The position numbers and the translations under genes are program-made. A stretch of 64,000 bases of DNA from Enchytraeus crypticus (lineage: Eukaryota > Annelida > Clitellata > Enchytraeida > Enchytraeidae): assembly GCA_905160935.1 (NCBI GenBank), contig CAJHZI010000436.1, positions 557,501 through 621,500 of the forward strand, given 5' to 3'. How positions within the stretch are numbered: the first letter of the stretch is position 1; each line of letters begins with the position of its first letter. This document shows, one piece after another, positions 31,876 through 43,454 of the stretch. Below the pieces are notes generated by a model. It ran no database searches. It saw only the letters and a program-made list of their open reading frames with translations, and was not told where the DNA came from.

Positions 31876-31985
31876 CTCAAAACTATCGTGGAGACAGACA
31901 AAACTATCGTGGAGACAGACAAAACTATCGTGGAGACAGACAAAACTATCGTGGAGACAGACAACACTATCGTGGAGACAGAAAG
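31876..31985 (+). repeat. 21-bp minisatellite, five copies
   Basis: Unit CTATCGTGGAGACAGACAAA plus one A, five head-to-tail copies with one change in the last. All three forward frames are open; one gives repeated NYRGDRQ. A candidate acceptor (TTTCCTAG, ending 31871) precedes it in the NYRGDRQ frame, but no donor of matching phase for the next exon was found, so coding use is unproven. Confidence 0.85.
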
Positions 31986-32089
31986 CGAGATGCGAAAGAG
32001 ACCCACTGCTACATTAACTCTATGCCCATTGCAATTTCAAAAGTTTATGTGACCACCCTGTGTAATGTGATATGTGTATTATGAGCTTA

Positions 32090-32090
<1 letters not shown>

Positions 32091-32166
<76 letters not shown>
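32091..32166. repeat. (TA)n microsatellite
   Basis: About 38 uninterrupted TA units. Confidence 0.95.
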
Positions 32167-32168
<2 letters not shown>

Positions 32169-32352
32169 TGTGTTTTTAAAGTCGTATATTCAAGTGCTAC
32201 CCGTAGGCCTTTTTTCTGTTCATGCGCTCAAACTAATTTTATTAAATGAATAAGTGAATTAATAGTGAATGAATTGTGTTTGATATGAGTATGATGAATG
32301 AAATAAATAAATAAATAAAATAAATTACCACTAAATGTTATGCTTATTTCAG

Positions 32353-35300
32353 GGGAGCCAATGAATCCGCCCAAGCACGTTATGAGTGAGTATCAGAATA
32401 TTTCACAATTCTCTCTGAAACTCTAATCGTTGTATTAACTATTACCGGAGCTAAGTCAATGTTCTTCCTTTAAAAAAGTAAAGCTTAGCTAATTTACTTG
32501 GGTAAACATGATCGTTTTCTCAGGAAATGACGCCCATGCCCAGTAAATGTTAGTCGAAGTTGAGGAAGGCATAGGGGACCCACCTATGCCTTCCTCAACT
32601 TCGAATTAATGCGCATTCAGAATTAAGCTATTGAAAACGACCTGGCTTCAAACCCTATTCAGTCAACGAATATCGACACAATAACCGTTGACTATGTAAT
32701 AGAAGATTTTAAAAGCACATCTTATTCAAGTTAATTTAGGTGATCATTATAATTTATGTAATATTTACTATTAGTCATTAGATGACTAAATTTAAAAGAA
32801 GACAGTAGAAGGACAGTTTCATGAACAAATTGTCTGCTATGCTTTAAATTATTATCCTAATTAAATATCTATTGGTTTTTTATTAGATGCATTTAGAACA
32901 ATATTTATTAATCAACAATATTTACGACTAGACACTTAGATGAACAAATTACAAAATAATGCCAAAACGGAGGCACTCAACTCACTAAAGTATACTTTTA
33001 TTGTAGGCTCATTTACTGTCACAAATAAGGCCATAGGCCATAATCATCATGTTTAGCATGTTTATAAACATCTTATTGAAGTTTTGTATTTCTGTAATTC
33101 AGTGGGGGCCACGTCGCTCAGTATGGAGCTCAATACGATGGACAGATGATTACCTATGGCGGACAACAACAAGCCGAGTTAGTATACTTTATAATAACAA
33201 CAACTATAAAACAAGTATAAGATAGAAATCTAAGTGTAATCTACAACTGCCAAACATAAAACATCAATCAGTATCAAAATCAAATGAGCGAAACCAAAAT
33301 TTATGGACTATCACTTTGTTGACCAACAAAGCCAATTGGCAAATTGAAAATCTATATACACATTCGCTTTCCAAAATTCGGAAAGGCCACATTTTAGGTC
33401 TCGATTTCCCTTGTGGTCTCTGTGTTCTCAGTCATGTGATGTCTTGGCGCCTGTTTTGTGTAGAGTCTGTAAGAGACGTCCCTGACATTGCCATATGGCG
33501 AGAAACCGGATTTTAAATTATTCTTTATTGATTGATTGATTGATATGACGCATCAACACTTCTTCGCGTCGAAGACGAATAAGTATTTACACTTTCCGCT
33601 AAGCATTATTTCCTCCTCGTCGAAACGAGAATGCAAATAGGCTAAGAAAACATTAGGCTAGGAAAGAGATCACCAAAGAATTCACTAGGCTAGGAAAGAG
33701 ATTAGGAAAAACAAATCTATACTGTATCTATCGGGATCGCTTCTAACATGTTTGATGCGCAGGTCAACCAGCGTTCAGCAGTATGGAGGCCAGGCAGTGA
33801 GAGGGTCAGGGGGACCCCTGGGGGTCGCTAGCAACCCTAACATGGTCTGGGACGAGGCACGTGGAGGTTACTGGGTCAAAGAGACAGTGGTGACTGATGG
33901 ACAAATCAACAACGACGCGTATGGAGGTGGAGATGGCTACTCGGTGTATGGGTTAGCCTCTCTCTCTCTCTCTCTTAGTGCACTTCCTTCTGGCAGGTCC
34001 ATGGTATATAACGCCTCTACTCCTCTCTATCGTCCATCCTTCTCTTCATGTCTACATACAAATGGATCTTTAAATTATTTATAACATTCCTTTTTGTTAG
34101 TATAGACCGTTAATAAATAATGTTGTTGTTGTCCGTCGAAGATATCATCAGTGATGTTCTTTTCCTAAAGTACTATATCTTAATGATGACCGAAAGCTAG
34201 AAAGCTTGCTTGATGAACGAATATTTACGGTTTCGAAACTCAGCTGAATTAACTATGACATTACACTTGTGGTACGGAAGCTTTTCAATACTTGATTTAA
34301 AATTGAAGGCCTGTTAAATCGTTATTCCAATATAATTAAATATAACAATTAATGATTAGGCCTATACATGTAGGCCCTATCTCTCATCGAGATTGACATG
34401 TGCTCTTCAAAGGACAAAATTAGTATATTATGACGTAACAATTACTTTACTTAAACGTTGCATGAATATTTTATGTTATTTTGATTCACGTTTTTGTTAT
34501 GCACCTTATTTGTTTCTAATATTTAGCCAATACATAGACACCCATTATATATACATAGACACCCATTATATATACATAGACACCCATTATATATACATAG
34601 ACACCCATTATATATACATAGACACCCATTATATATACATAGACACCCATTATATATACATAGACACCCATTATATATACATAGACACCCATTATATATA
34701 CATAGACACCCATTATATATACATAGACACCCATTATATATACATAGACACCCATTATATATACATAGACACCCATTATATATACATAGACACCCATTAT
34801 ATATACATAGACACCCATTATATATACATAGACACCCATTATATATACATAGACACCCATTATATATACATAGACACCCATTATATATACATAGACACCC
34901 ATTATATATACATAGACACCCATTATATATACATAGACACCCATTATATATACATAGACACCCATTATATATACATAGACACCCATTATATATACATAGA
35001 CACCCATTATATATACATAGACACCCATTATATATACATAGACACCCATTATATATACATAGACACCCATTATATATACATAGACACCCATTATATATAC
35101 ATAGACACCCATTATATATACATAGACACCCATTATATATACATAGACACCCATTATATATACATAGACACCCATTATATATACATAGACACCCATTATA
35201 TATACATAGACACCCATTATATATACATAGACACCCATTATATATACATAGACACCCAATATATATACATAGACACCCATTATATATACATAGACACCCA

Positions 35301-36121
35301 TTATATATACATAGACACCCATTATATATAATTGACAAACTCCATAAAGTGATACTGATATTACTTAATTCTAGCCGTTAGGGAAAATGAACAGGGAGTA
35401 TCAACTCTCGAGATTTTTAAATAACGACGGCTGAGTTAGTAGCCGGTAATATTTTAAGTGCTGGTAGCCTATAATAACTAATCAGTAATCTATTTAAGAA
35501 AATTACTCTTTAATCAATAAGGCCTTCAGCTAATCAAATAAAGGAGAAAATGTTACTCACTGCTAAAATCTAGTATGCCAAGATTTGATTAAATCAAAAT
35601 ATGCTACAAGAACTATATAATTTTTGTATAGGCCTATATTTCCTTTATGACTTTATTTAGAAATTCATTAGTTGGTTACAATATTTTTCTCGATATAGAA
35701 TTTCAATTTACCAATTTTTAGACTTATTAAAGTCCAGTGACATTCGAATCCAGGGCTTCGTAGAGCTCAATTTCTGTCTTTCGAAGTGCTGGTTAACCAG
35801 AAAATCACTGTAGTGTCTTGAAACTTAATTTAAATATGTGCATGCAACTTTAAAATAGTTCAGATATAATTATAGATGCGCGAATAAACCTTTAGGTATT
35901 TCCAAGAAACGTAGCTCTGGCAAATATACGTCTCACTCAGCCAATTTCCTTCATTTGTAGATTGTACTTTAATCATATCCTTTTTGTAAACAATACTACA
36001 TGTATTTTTTATTATTTGTTTTTTTATTGTTCAGAGGTCAACCCGGAAAAATCATTAGGAGATCAAAGCAATGGTATTAAACAGTAATTTCATTTTATTT
36101 CTCTCTCCTTCTCTCTCTCTT

Positions 36122-36198
<77 letters not shown>

Positions 36199-37190
36199 TA
36201 GAATATCTATAATATATAATAATATATATATCATATATACATGTGTATATATATATATATATTATATAGATATGGCCTAATCTATACATGATCCATCTAT
36301 TATATATTTATATATTCAGGCTGAGATATATATATAAAATTATCTATATATATATATATCTATTAATGTATATATATCTCTATCGTACTCTATATACTGT
36401 CTATATAATAATCTATATCTATATATAATGTATATATCTATATATATATAATATATATCTAGATCTGTGTGTGTGTCTCTCTCTCTCTCTGAGTACTTCC
36501 ACTCCAGATCCACTGATTGACTGACTGACTGATCAAATTAAAAGTTTTTTTAAACACTGATTTTACTTTATATATTTATATTAGTAAGTCTTCTATCCAA
36601 ATTTTTCCAAATTGAGTAATTGATACATAGTAATAATAGTAATTCACGGGTTCCTCGTGTTGTGCCCGGGTTGTTTGAAGAATTGACCAACAGGTGACTA
36701 CACGTGACGTAGAAGGCGACTAAAGCACTAAGATCCATACCAACGTCAGAAAGAGCATTCGGTTGGTGAGCACCGAGGCTCCAGAAATTGCTACAAAATT
36801 TTAAACGAATGAAAGTCTCAAATATGAAATTGGCTGGTGATGTGATGTAGGACAGAGAGGATTTGAGACAGTCTATTTGTATCCCGACCCTGGTTAAACT
36901 GGGATTCAAGGGAGGACGATGATGATGATGATGATGATTATGATGATGATGATGAGTAATTGATAAATCTAACGTTATAACTACAAGCATTTGTTAATTG
37001 ATTGATAGTTTTATTAAACTGATTGATATTTAGCTGTGAGCCGGAGCCCTGTGAACAGAACTTCATCATCCACAATCACAAGAAGATCGTCCATGTGGAC
37101 TCTGATGATGAGGAGTTTGTACACTAGAACTATTAATAATAAAAATAATTGTACTTAGGCCTATAATAATACAAAAAATCCTAAAAGAAG

Positions 37191-37235
<45 letters not shown>

Positions 37236-38528
37236 GCTACAAAAGCTAAGGTTAACGTCAGTTTCCTCACTCGAAAGCGATGTCAGTGACGAGCGAGCCC
37301 GGGATTTGAACCCTGCGCATACTGATCCGCGGTGAAGTATCTTACCGACACCGCTACTGGCTCCAGCCGTGTTTTGAATCGTTTGGGTGAATCGATTTGT
37401 AGTGACTTGTGATGGGAGAATTTTATTTTTTAAATAAAAAATCATGAGATAATTTCTTTATGAGGAAGCGGATATTTATTATTATTATTTTTGAATGTAT
37501 ATGTTTATTAGTAATTACCACTATTTTTAATAGACTGCAGTGCTTAATAAAATTAAGTTTTGTTATTGAATTATTGAGCTCAATTCATGAAGTGTAATTT
37601 TCTGACAAATCCTGAGATGAATTGAACTTTCGTGGGTTCGAATCCCGGCTGCGCTGAGCTGAGAGTAAAATCTCGGACATTCACTGGACTGGTTAAGCGG
37701 AATATGGTCTAAATTGCCTAACGGATTAAGCATGTGGTCTTAAAAGTGATAGATATCAACATAGTTGATTATTCAGTATAATGCGTGTTTATTTTTTTAC
37801 TTTTTTCTGTGGTTGTCAGATGGTTATGGCACGAACGAATGTATATAATATGTAGAACTAATATTCATAGAGATAAATATTATTTATATATATATGGTTA
37901 GAACATTTAACCACTACTCAGCTGCTTAGTACATCAGTATAGCAAGTGAACGAGAAGAATATATATTTGTACACGTCTCTCTCTTAGAGCACTGCCTACT
38001 GGCAGATCCATGGTATATAACACCTCCACTCTTCGCTGTCTTCCGCTTTCCTCTTCATGTCCACATATGAGTGGTCTTTAAATCATCTACCATACCTAAT
38101 CTCGGCTTGCCTCTGCCACTTTTTCCTTCCATTCTACCATTTTTACATGTACATGTATGTTTCATTATATTCACATTATATCGAATATTCAACATTGTTT
38201 AGTATACTGCTATACATAATGTTGTTATTTTGTTTGCTATTTCAGTATAACAATAATCACTCCGCCTCCGATCGTCGTTAACTGCCCCCCGCCCCAGCCA
38301 ACCAATATCTTCCTCGTACAGCCCAACTGCCCGTGCCCCGAGAAGCCAAAGGTTCGAGGACCGACAGCTTTCTTCCCCGAGGTGCGGGAGAGGAGCTACC
38401 GGATGGAGACCCAGACCAAGAAGACGGGCTGTATGTCCAGTGGCTGTGGCGGTGGGATGGTGATATCCTGCGGCCCCTGTGGGGGGCGAGGTGGCCCCTC
38501 CTGCCCCAGGTGCTCCTCCTATCACTAG
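32353..38528 (+). CDS. Unrecognised Gly/Tyr/Gln-rich protein with Cys-rich end, partial
   Basis: Exons with consistent phase 2 joins: 32353-32385, 33103-33177, 33763-33951, 36035-36073, 37034-37127 and 38246-38528. The first exon, with the start codon, was not found. The visible protein runs ANESAQARYD, then QYGAQYDGQMITYGGQQQ, then NMVWDEARGGYWVKETVV and AYGGGDGYSVYG, then GQPGKIIRRSKQC, then CEPEPCEQNFII..VDSDDEE. Exon 37034 either stops at the TAG at 37125-37127 or uses a weak GA|GTTTGT donor (end 37114) to enter 38246, which encodes ITIITPPPIVVNCPPPQ, a middle with RSYRMETQTKKT, and a Cys/Gly-rich end (CMSSGCGGGM, CGPCGGRGG, CPRCSSYH). Exon 36035 can also join 38246 directly in phase, making a Cys codon either way. 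I do not recognise the family. Exon-level GC contrast and phase agreement support a real gene. Confidence 0.65.
32507..32604 (+). mobile_element. N1 head fragment ending in a fold-back
   Basis: GATCGTTTTCTCAGGAAATG and AGTAAATGTTAGTCGAAGTT are the N1 head. At GGCATAGG the sequence turns back on itself as a perfect 22-bp inverted copy (32554-32575 and 32583-32604) instead of continuing to the N1 body. Confidence 0.75.
33384..33545 (+). mobile_element. SINE-like element with (GATT)n tail
   Basis: GGTCTCGATTTCCCTTGTGG, GTCTTGGCGCCTGTTTTGTG, AGAGACGTCCCTGACATTGC, TGGCGAGAAACCGGATTT, then TTGATTGATTGATTGATA. Same family as 9632-9780. Located between exons of the unrecognised gene. Confidence 0.65.
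33640..33706 (+). repeat. Short tandem duplication
   Basis: TAGGCTAGGAAAGAGAT occurs twice, 33653 and 33687 approximately, just upstream of an exon. Confidence 0.7.
33956..34095 (-). mobile_element. LINE/N1 3' end abutting a splice donor
   Basis: Minus-strand retroposon end: AAATGGATCTTTAAATT mirror, GGTATATAACGCC mirror and the stem-loop CTGCC..GGAAG end, then (AG)n on that strand. Its boundary lies 4-5 bp from the GG|GTTAGC donor of exon 33763-33951, so intron sequence just beyond the donor is retroposon-derived. Confidence 0.7.
34532..35330 (+). repeat. 21-bp VNTR, about 38 near-perfect copies
   Basis: Unit ACATAGACACCCATTATATA plus T, repeated head to tail for about 800 bp; only one changed unit (near 35260) is obvious. 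21 is divisible by three and the unit lacks stops in several frames, so long meaningless reading frames (YIDTHYI repeated, and two on the other strand) appear. It sits in an intron of the unrecognised gene. Confidence 0.97.
36099..36490. repeat. (CT)n then (TA)n-rich tract
   Basis: About 75 bp of CT followed by 290 bp of variable TATATA/TATCTA sequence and a short GT/CT run. Intronic. Confidence 0.9.
36640..36955 (+). mobile_element. GAT-tailed retroposon, near full length
   Basis: Runs from CGTGTTGTGCCCGGGTTGTT and GACGTAGAAGGCGACTAAAG through GCATTCGGTTGGTGAGCACC, CTCCAGAAATTGCTACAAAA and GACAGAGAGGATTTGAGACA to ATCCCGACCCTGGTTAAACT and a GATGATGATG tail. Best example of this family; intronic. 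Confidence 0.75.
37197..37372 (-). mobile_element. tRNA-like SINE with (AAT)n
   Basis: The minus strand reads GGCTGGAGCCAGTAGCGGTG, a GATCAGTATGCGCAGGGTTC box-B region, CTGACATCGCTTTCGAGTGA and GAAACTGACGTTAACC, ending in a TTA microsatellite. It starts 70 bp downstream of the TAG in exon 37034-37127. Confidence 0.75.
37610..37785 (+). mobile_element. tRNA-like SINE, second family
   Basis: Box-B-like GTGGGTTCGAATCCCGG, CTGAGAGTAAAATCTCGGAC, ATTCACTGGACTGG and GTGATAGATATCAACATAG. Relative on the minus strand at 21955-22110. Confidence 0.55.
37972..38130 (-). mobile_element. RTE-like LINE 3' end
   Basis: TGCCTACTGGCAG, CCATGGTATATAACACC, CTGTCTTCCGCTTTCCTCTT and CCTAATCTCGGCTTGCCTCT are the minus-strand LINE C-terminal sequence (compare 513-700). 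Confidence 0.7.
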
Positions 38529-39364
38529 GTCAAGCATGAGCTCCGATCATACTGGAAACCCACCTCGAATAACTCTAGTATATAATAATGCGCACAGGAT
38601 CTTTATTTCTATGAGGTTTTATTATGAGGACGTAAAGTAGCATTCGTCGCTCTCTCAGTTAGCAATACTCTACTGAGCAGCTTGACGCACAAGTAAAAAT
38701 AACGAGCAGTGAAATGAATATTATTAGTGAAAATGGGTAGGGTGATCTGTTATTATAATTAATTTGAAAAATGTATAATTAATACGTCTGTTAAACATAC
38801 AGCCAGTCATCATCACAGTTGTCCTGATAGCCTATAACGAGATAACCTATAACCTAGCCCACAGCCTATATCCTGGTAGCCTATAACCTTGGCTATATGA
38901 AATCGTGTTCAATTAGCGTGGAAATTACTCTTTTACCAGTTTAATGTCTGTAGAATAGCAGAAATTTCTTCACTAGCTAAGGTCCTTTCATCATAACGAT
39001 AGTTGAGGTGTTTTTGTAGCTGAATTTATATTTTTGCGAACTAATTAACTAATGTGGTATCAGTTTAGCAATATAGTTGCCCTGTCATTTTCGTATATCA
39101 AACTATCCAAAGTCTTTCATTTTGTATAAAAACATTTTTTATAAATATACTAACCTTCTCTCGGTACAAAATATGTAATGTTTCGTTCTGAAATCGCAGT
39201 GTCACAGTGTCTGCTCTATCAGATTAATTTATTAGATCTATCAGATTAATTAATTTTGTTTAATTTCAATAAATATATCGATTTCTTAAGAGATCATTTA
39301 TTCAACTAAGAAAAAAATCATCGTAGTACTTACTTCGTAGTAATTTGAGCTCTATGGGCATTGC
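38529..39364. other. 3' flank of the unrecognised gene
   Basis: No gene seen. TATAACCT/TAGCCTATAACC motifs repeat loosely at 38830-38890. Confidence 0.45.
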
Positions 39365-39365
39365 C

Positions 39366-39515
39366 GAATTGGGCTGAGTCGGTGGCTTGTAATTAACAAG
39401 TTGTTTGACAGCGGATCAATAGGTGCAGGATTCAGACTGCAGTGTTATTCCGTCATTAACTTGCTACCGAGCAGAAACTAACGTTAAACCTGGATTTAGC
39501 GTTTTATCTTTATTG
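39366..39515 (+). mobile_element. tRNA-like SINE, diverged
   Basis: GGGCTGAGTCGGTGGCTTG, AGGTGCAGGATTCAGACTGC, GAGCAGAAACTAACGTTAAA as in 9949-10081. Confidence 0.65.
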
Positions 39516-39555
39516 TAATCCATGAATGATGGTGGAACTGATAATTGACTGAAAT

Positions 39556-39692
39556 TATTCCAGTTCCGGTTCAATGATCATACATAGATCATCAATGATC
39601 CGGTTAAATGATCGTATATATATCATTAATGATCCGGTGAAATGATCGTATTTATATCATCAATGATCCGGTTAAATGATCGTATTTATATC
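39556..39692 (+). repeat. 34-bp tandem repeat, four copies
   Basis: Unit AATGATCCGGTTAAATGATC followed by GTATTTATATCATC, four copies with changes. Each unit contains several TGATCA/GATCAT near-palindromes. Confidence 0.85.
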
Positions 39693-40138
39693 ATATTTAT
39701 CTGAAGCAGGAGGCCACGGGATCGATGAAAAATAAAAAAACTTAGTTCTATGGCTTTGCCTTGCGCTACGAAGTTCCACTATTTAACAGCTAATTTTTAG
39801 CTTATTTGCTTGAGAAATTACTTTGATTCAAAATAATTTACAGTGAAATGGTTGTTCCAATCTTATCAATAACTCTTAACAGAAACAGTATAACCTACAA
39901 AAGATTTAGGAAATTATGCAAGCACCGTTCTGGTGCACAAGAATGGCTAAACATTTTTATCTTAGATAATTTACCCCGACAATAGAATTCATCACGCTCA
40001 GTCGCATCCAAGAATCGGTTAATAAAACGTTCACGACCGTATCTAAATTACAGTTAACTATATTCCAGTCCTTGTAAATACAGTACATGCCGATATATTA
40101 ACAAATCTTTAATATCTTTACCCGTGTCCGGGCTGCTA

Positions 40139-40455
<317 letters not shown>

Positions 40456-41810
40456 TAAATTTTTACAAAGCGTATGACTTGAGAAATTCATTACATTATT
40501 AATTAATCGTTCTAATCAGGTACAAACATGTAATATATAACAAAATTAATATTTTCACTTATGGCAAACATATAAAAAGCGATAATATACATCGTTCGTC
40601 AATATGACCAAAATATGTGGTGACTTTAACTAGTCTTCTGTTAAAGTTTGATTTATCCATAAACTCACGATATCATCTCTCATCCCAACCGGAAGATGGA
40701 TCAGCCTCTGGTCTCAGGGACCCCAGAGATTACTTGGAACTTGTTCAGGCTGGGAGTTATGGTCAAACACTGATTTATCCTAGCAGTACCTAACCAATGT
40801 GGCTCCTCTAAGGGGTGATTACTGCAGGCGTTCTCTTTGGTCTCAGGGGCCTGAGACTGTTAGGATCGTTGTTCACTTAGTCTGAAAACTGAATCTCCGC
40901 TCAGTCAAGTCTGGCTGCTGGTTTAACTGCTTGGTCACTTGGATCAACCACTGTGATGGTCGGGTTAAGAGATAAAACAGTTCATCTGAGGTCTTGAAGA
41001 GAAGCTCTTCGGGCTTCTGACCTTGACGTTAAACTCATAAAAGGGATATCCCTACATTCATGCAAATTTACGCCATAAAGTTTGGGTTTGTATTTTGCCG
41101 TTATTGCTTGGTTAAGGAATGAACGGAATAAGGGCAATTATAAAAAAATGTGATTGACAAAATGACTGCGCAAAATATACATGTATATTACCAAATTCTT
41201 GAAAATCGTGAGCGTTCATATCTTGAGAGTACATCTTCCCCAAATATCGTATGGGGAAGATGAACTCGAATGTACTCCCATACTAGCCGCCATTTGTAAA
41301 ATAATTTGCGTTTTACCAGGGCTATTTTGGCTCAGGGATAAAGAGATTTGATAACCTCTTCGTCGCCTAAAATAGTCTCTAATAGTGTTAGTGATAGTGA
41401 AACTTAACATCAAATTCCTTTGGCGTCTTTTCTTTCTAATATTTATCGTGTTGATTTACTAAATGCTCGAATGTTATGGTTTCTATCCCAAAGTGTACTT
41501 GAACAAAGGATAAGTGATAATTCCATTAATAGCAAAAAACTCACTTTAAACTATTCACAACATTTAAGCATTCACTACGAGCACTCCAGAATAATAGTAA
41601 AATTAAAAGCTTTATTATTGTCAATTAATTTAAGTAACTGCAAAAATATTTTCTTTCAAACTGCATGAAAATTGTGAAGTTTTCGATAGCTCCACAATTA
41701 AACTTTAAATCTAACTTCAGTTACAAATATCCATCAGATACCGTTGTCGTTGCTGTTGCTATTTAGCCACATGTATTATTAATAATGTTATATTACTATT
41801 AATAATTGGC
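40456..41810. other. Intergenic, unidentified
   Basis: 40670-41030 is richer in GC than its surroundings and repeats short words (GGTCTCAGGG, CTTGGTCACTTGG) but has no long frame. A compound hairpin lies at 41226-41277 (11-bp inner stem, 8-bp outer stem). No gene assigned. Confidence 0.4.
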
Positions 41811-41945
41811 TGGAGCCAATGGCGATGTCGATAAGTTACTCGACCGCGGATCAGTATGTGCGGGGTTCAAATCCTGGGCTCGCCCGTCACTTACATCGCT
41901 TTCGAGTGAGGAAACTGACGTTAACATCAGCTGTTTTAGCGTTTA
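41811..41945 (+). mobile_element. tRNA-like SINE, well preserved
   Basis: GGCTGGAGCCAATGGCGATG, CTCGACCGCGGATCAGTATG, box B GGGGTTCAAATCCTGGG, CTTTCGAGTGAGGAAACTG, ACGTTAACATCAGC. Close to the family consensus. Confidence 0.8.
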
Positions 41946-41947
41946 AT

Positions 41948-43185
41948 AACAACAATTAGAGTGCTACGATCCTATCCTATTGAACAAGGATCTATACCTT
42001 TGTGTCATTGATTATAGCAAAGCTTTTGACGATGTTATTCACAGCAAATTGATAGATCTTCTACATGAATTGGATATAGATGGCAAAGACATAAGGATTG
42101 TTAGGAATATATACTGGAATCAAGAAGCTACGATGTGATATGAGAACGAGTTATCTTAACTTTTGCAAAATTAAGAGAGGAGTAAGTCAAGGCTGTGTCA
42201 TCACCAGATCTTTTAAACTTATATAGTGGAAATATAATGAGGAATATCAATGAAATAAAAGGATTAGTAATTGGAGGATACAATCTTAATAATATCCGTT
42301 ATGCTGATGACATAGTTCTTTTTGCCGACTTGCGAGATAAACTTCAAGAAATGTTGGATATTGTAATGTATCATAGTGAGGCTAGTGGATTATCATCCAT
42401 AAATATGTAGAAAACAGAGTGTATGACAGTTAGCAAACTAAAAATTCAGCAGACATGTTTAGTCAAAGTAAAAGGTCAAACAAGTAGAATCAGTCATATA
42501 TTTAGAGTCACTTGTCCATCAAAATGAGAAATGTGACAAGGAAATAAACAGAAGAAAAGCCATTGCTAAAGAGGCATATAACAGAATGTCAAAGATTTTC
42601 AAAGGCCATAAATTATCAATTGATGCCAAAAAAGACTTCTTCAATGCTATATTCAACCAATACTGTTATACGGAAATGAAGTTTGGACAATCTTGTCTGT
42701 AATGGAATCGAAACTTGAGGCAACTGAGATGTGGTTCTATAGAAGAATGCTACGGATTTCTTATATAGATCACGTTAAAAATGAAGATGTTTTACAAAGA
42801 ATGTCAACTTATTCTATTAAGATATACCTTTTGAACCGAACGCAACAGATGAAGTTTTTCGGACACATTATGCGTAACAAATAGTTGAAAATGCCGTAGT
42901 GACAGGCATAATAGAAGGAAAAAGATGCAAGGGTCGACAGCAAATGACTTTTATTAAGAGTCTTAGCAAATGGATACAGTTAACTGAAACAGAGATGATC
43001 AGAGCAACAATAAACAGAGACATATGGAGGAATATGACCATGACCGCCCAGGCTTGGAACAAGCACGGCATTTAGAGAAGAAGAGAATAGTCATCAATGA
43101 CAGCATTGTGCACTATTGAGACAAACTCAAGCCAGCGAGCAAAAAGAAAGTCCAAAAACGGAGCAAAATTTAGAAAATCAGTCAA
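41948..43185 (-). mobile_element. LINE tail copy interrupted by another LINE
   Basis: AACAATTAGAGTGCTAC stops at 41967 and AGTCATCAATGACAGCATTG resumes at 43089; together they rebuild the tail as it stands uninterrupted at 3248-3275. The insert is the LINE fragment at 41968-43088. Confidence 0.75.
41968..43088 (+). mobile_element. Second RTE-like LINE, 5'-truncated
   Basis: Fragments of reverse transcriptase in shifting frames: DLYLCVIDYSKAFDDVIHSK, LLHELDIDGKDIR and RNIYWNQEA near the start; a degraded RGV(S)QGC; LNNIRYADDIVLFAD (42270-42330) with the intact YADD catalytic box; LEATEMWFYRRMLRISYIDH and MKFFGHIMRNK in the C-terminal region. Stops and frameshifts make it inactive. Confidence 0.8.
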
Positions 43186-43454
43186 AGATATTTACTACTC
43201 GTAATCAACCGCTACACTGCTCAACTCACTCTCTAGTTGTCCTCTTAGTAGAATATCTGATTGATGTCTGTGTGACAGTCCCGCGTAAACCCTAATAGCT
43301 CAGTTTAAATAGTAGTGAGGTAATTTGTCAATTAACCAATCACCAAAAGGTACCATTACCACCAAAGAGAAACACCTAGCAATACTGTGACATATCCATA
43401 TCTAAGAAATCATGTGATTCTTCTTCCTAGGGTATTCCATAATTCATTAACCAC

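Noticed and set aside
34532-35330. CRISPR array
   Set aside because: The repeats are contiguous with no unique spacers, and the DNA is animal nuclear sequence.
34393-35338. Reading frames of about 270-310 codons on both strands across the 21-bp array
   Set aside because: They exist only because the unit is 21 bp without stops; the products are pure YIDTHYI- or MGVYVYI-type repeats with no other coding sign.
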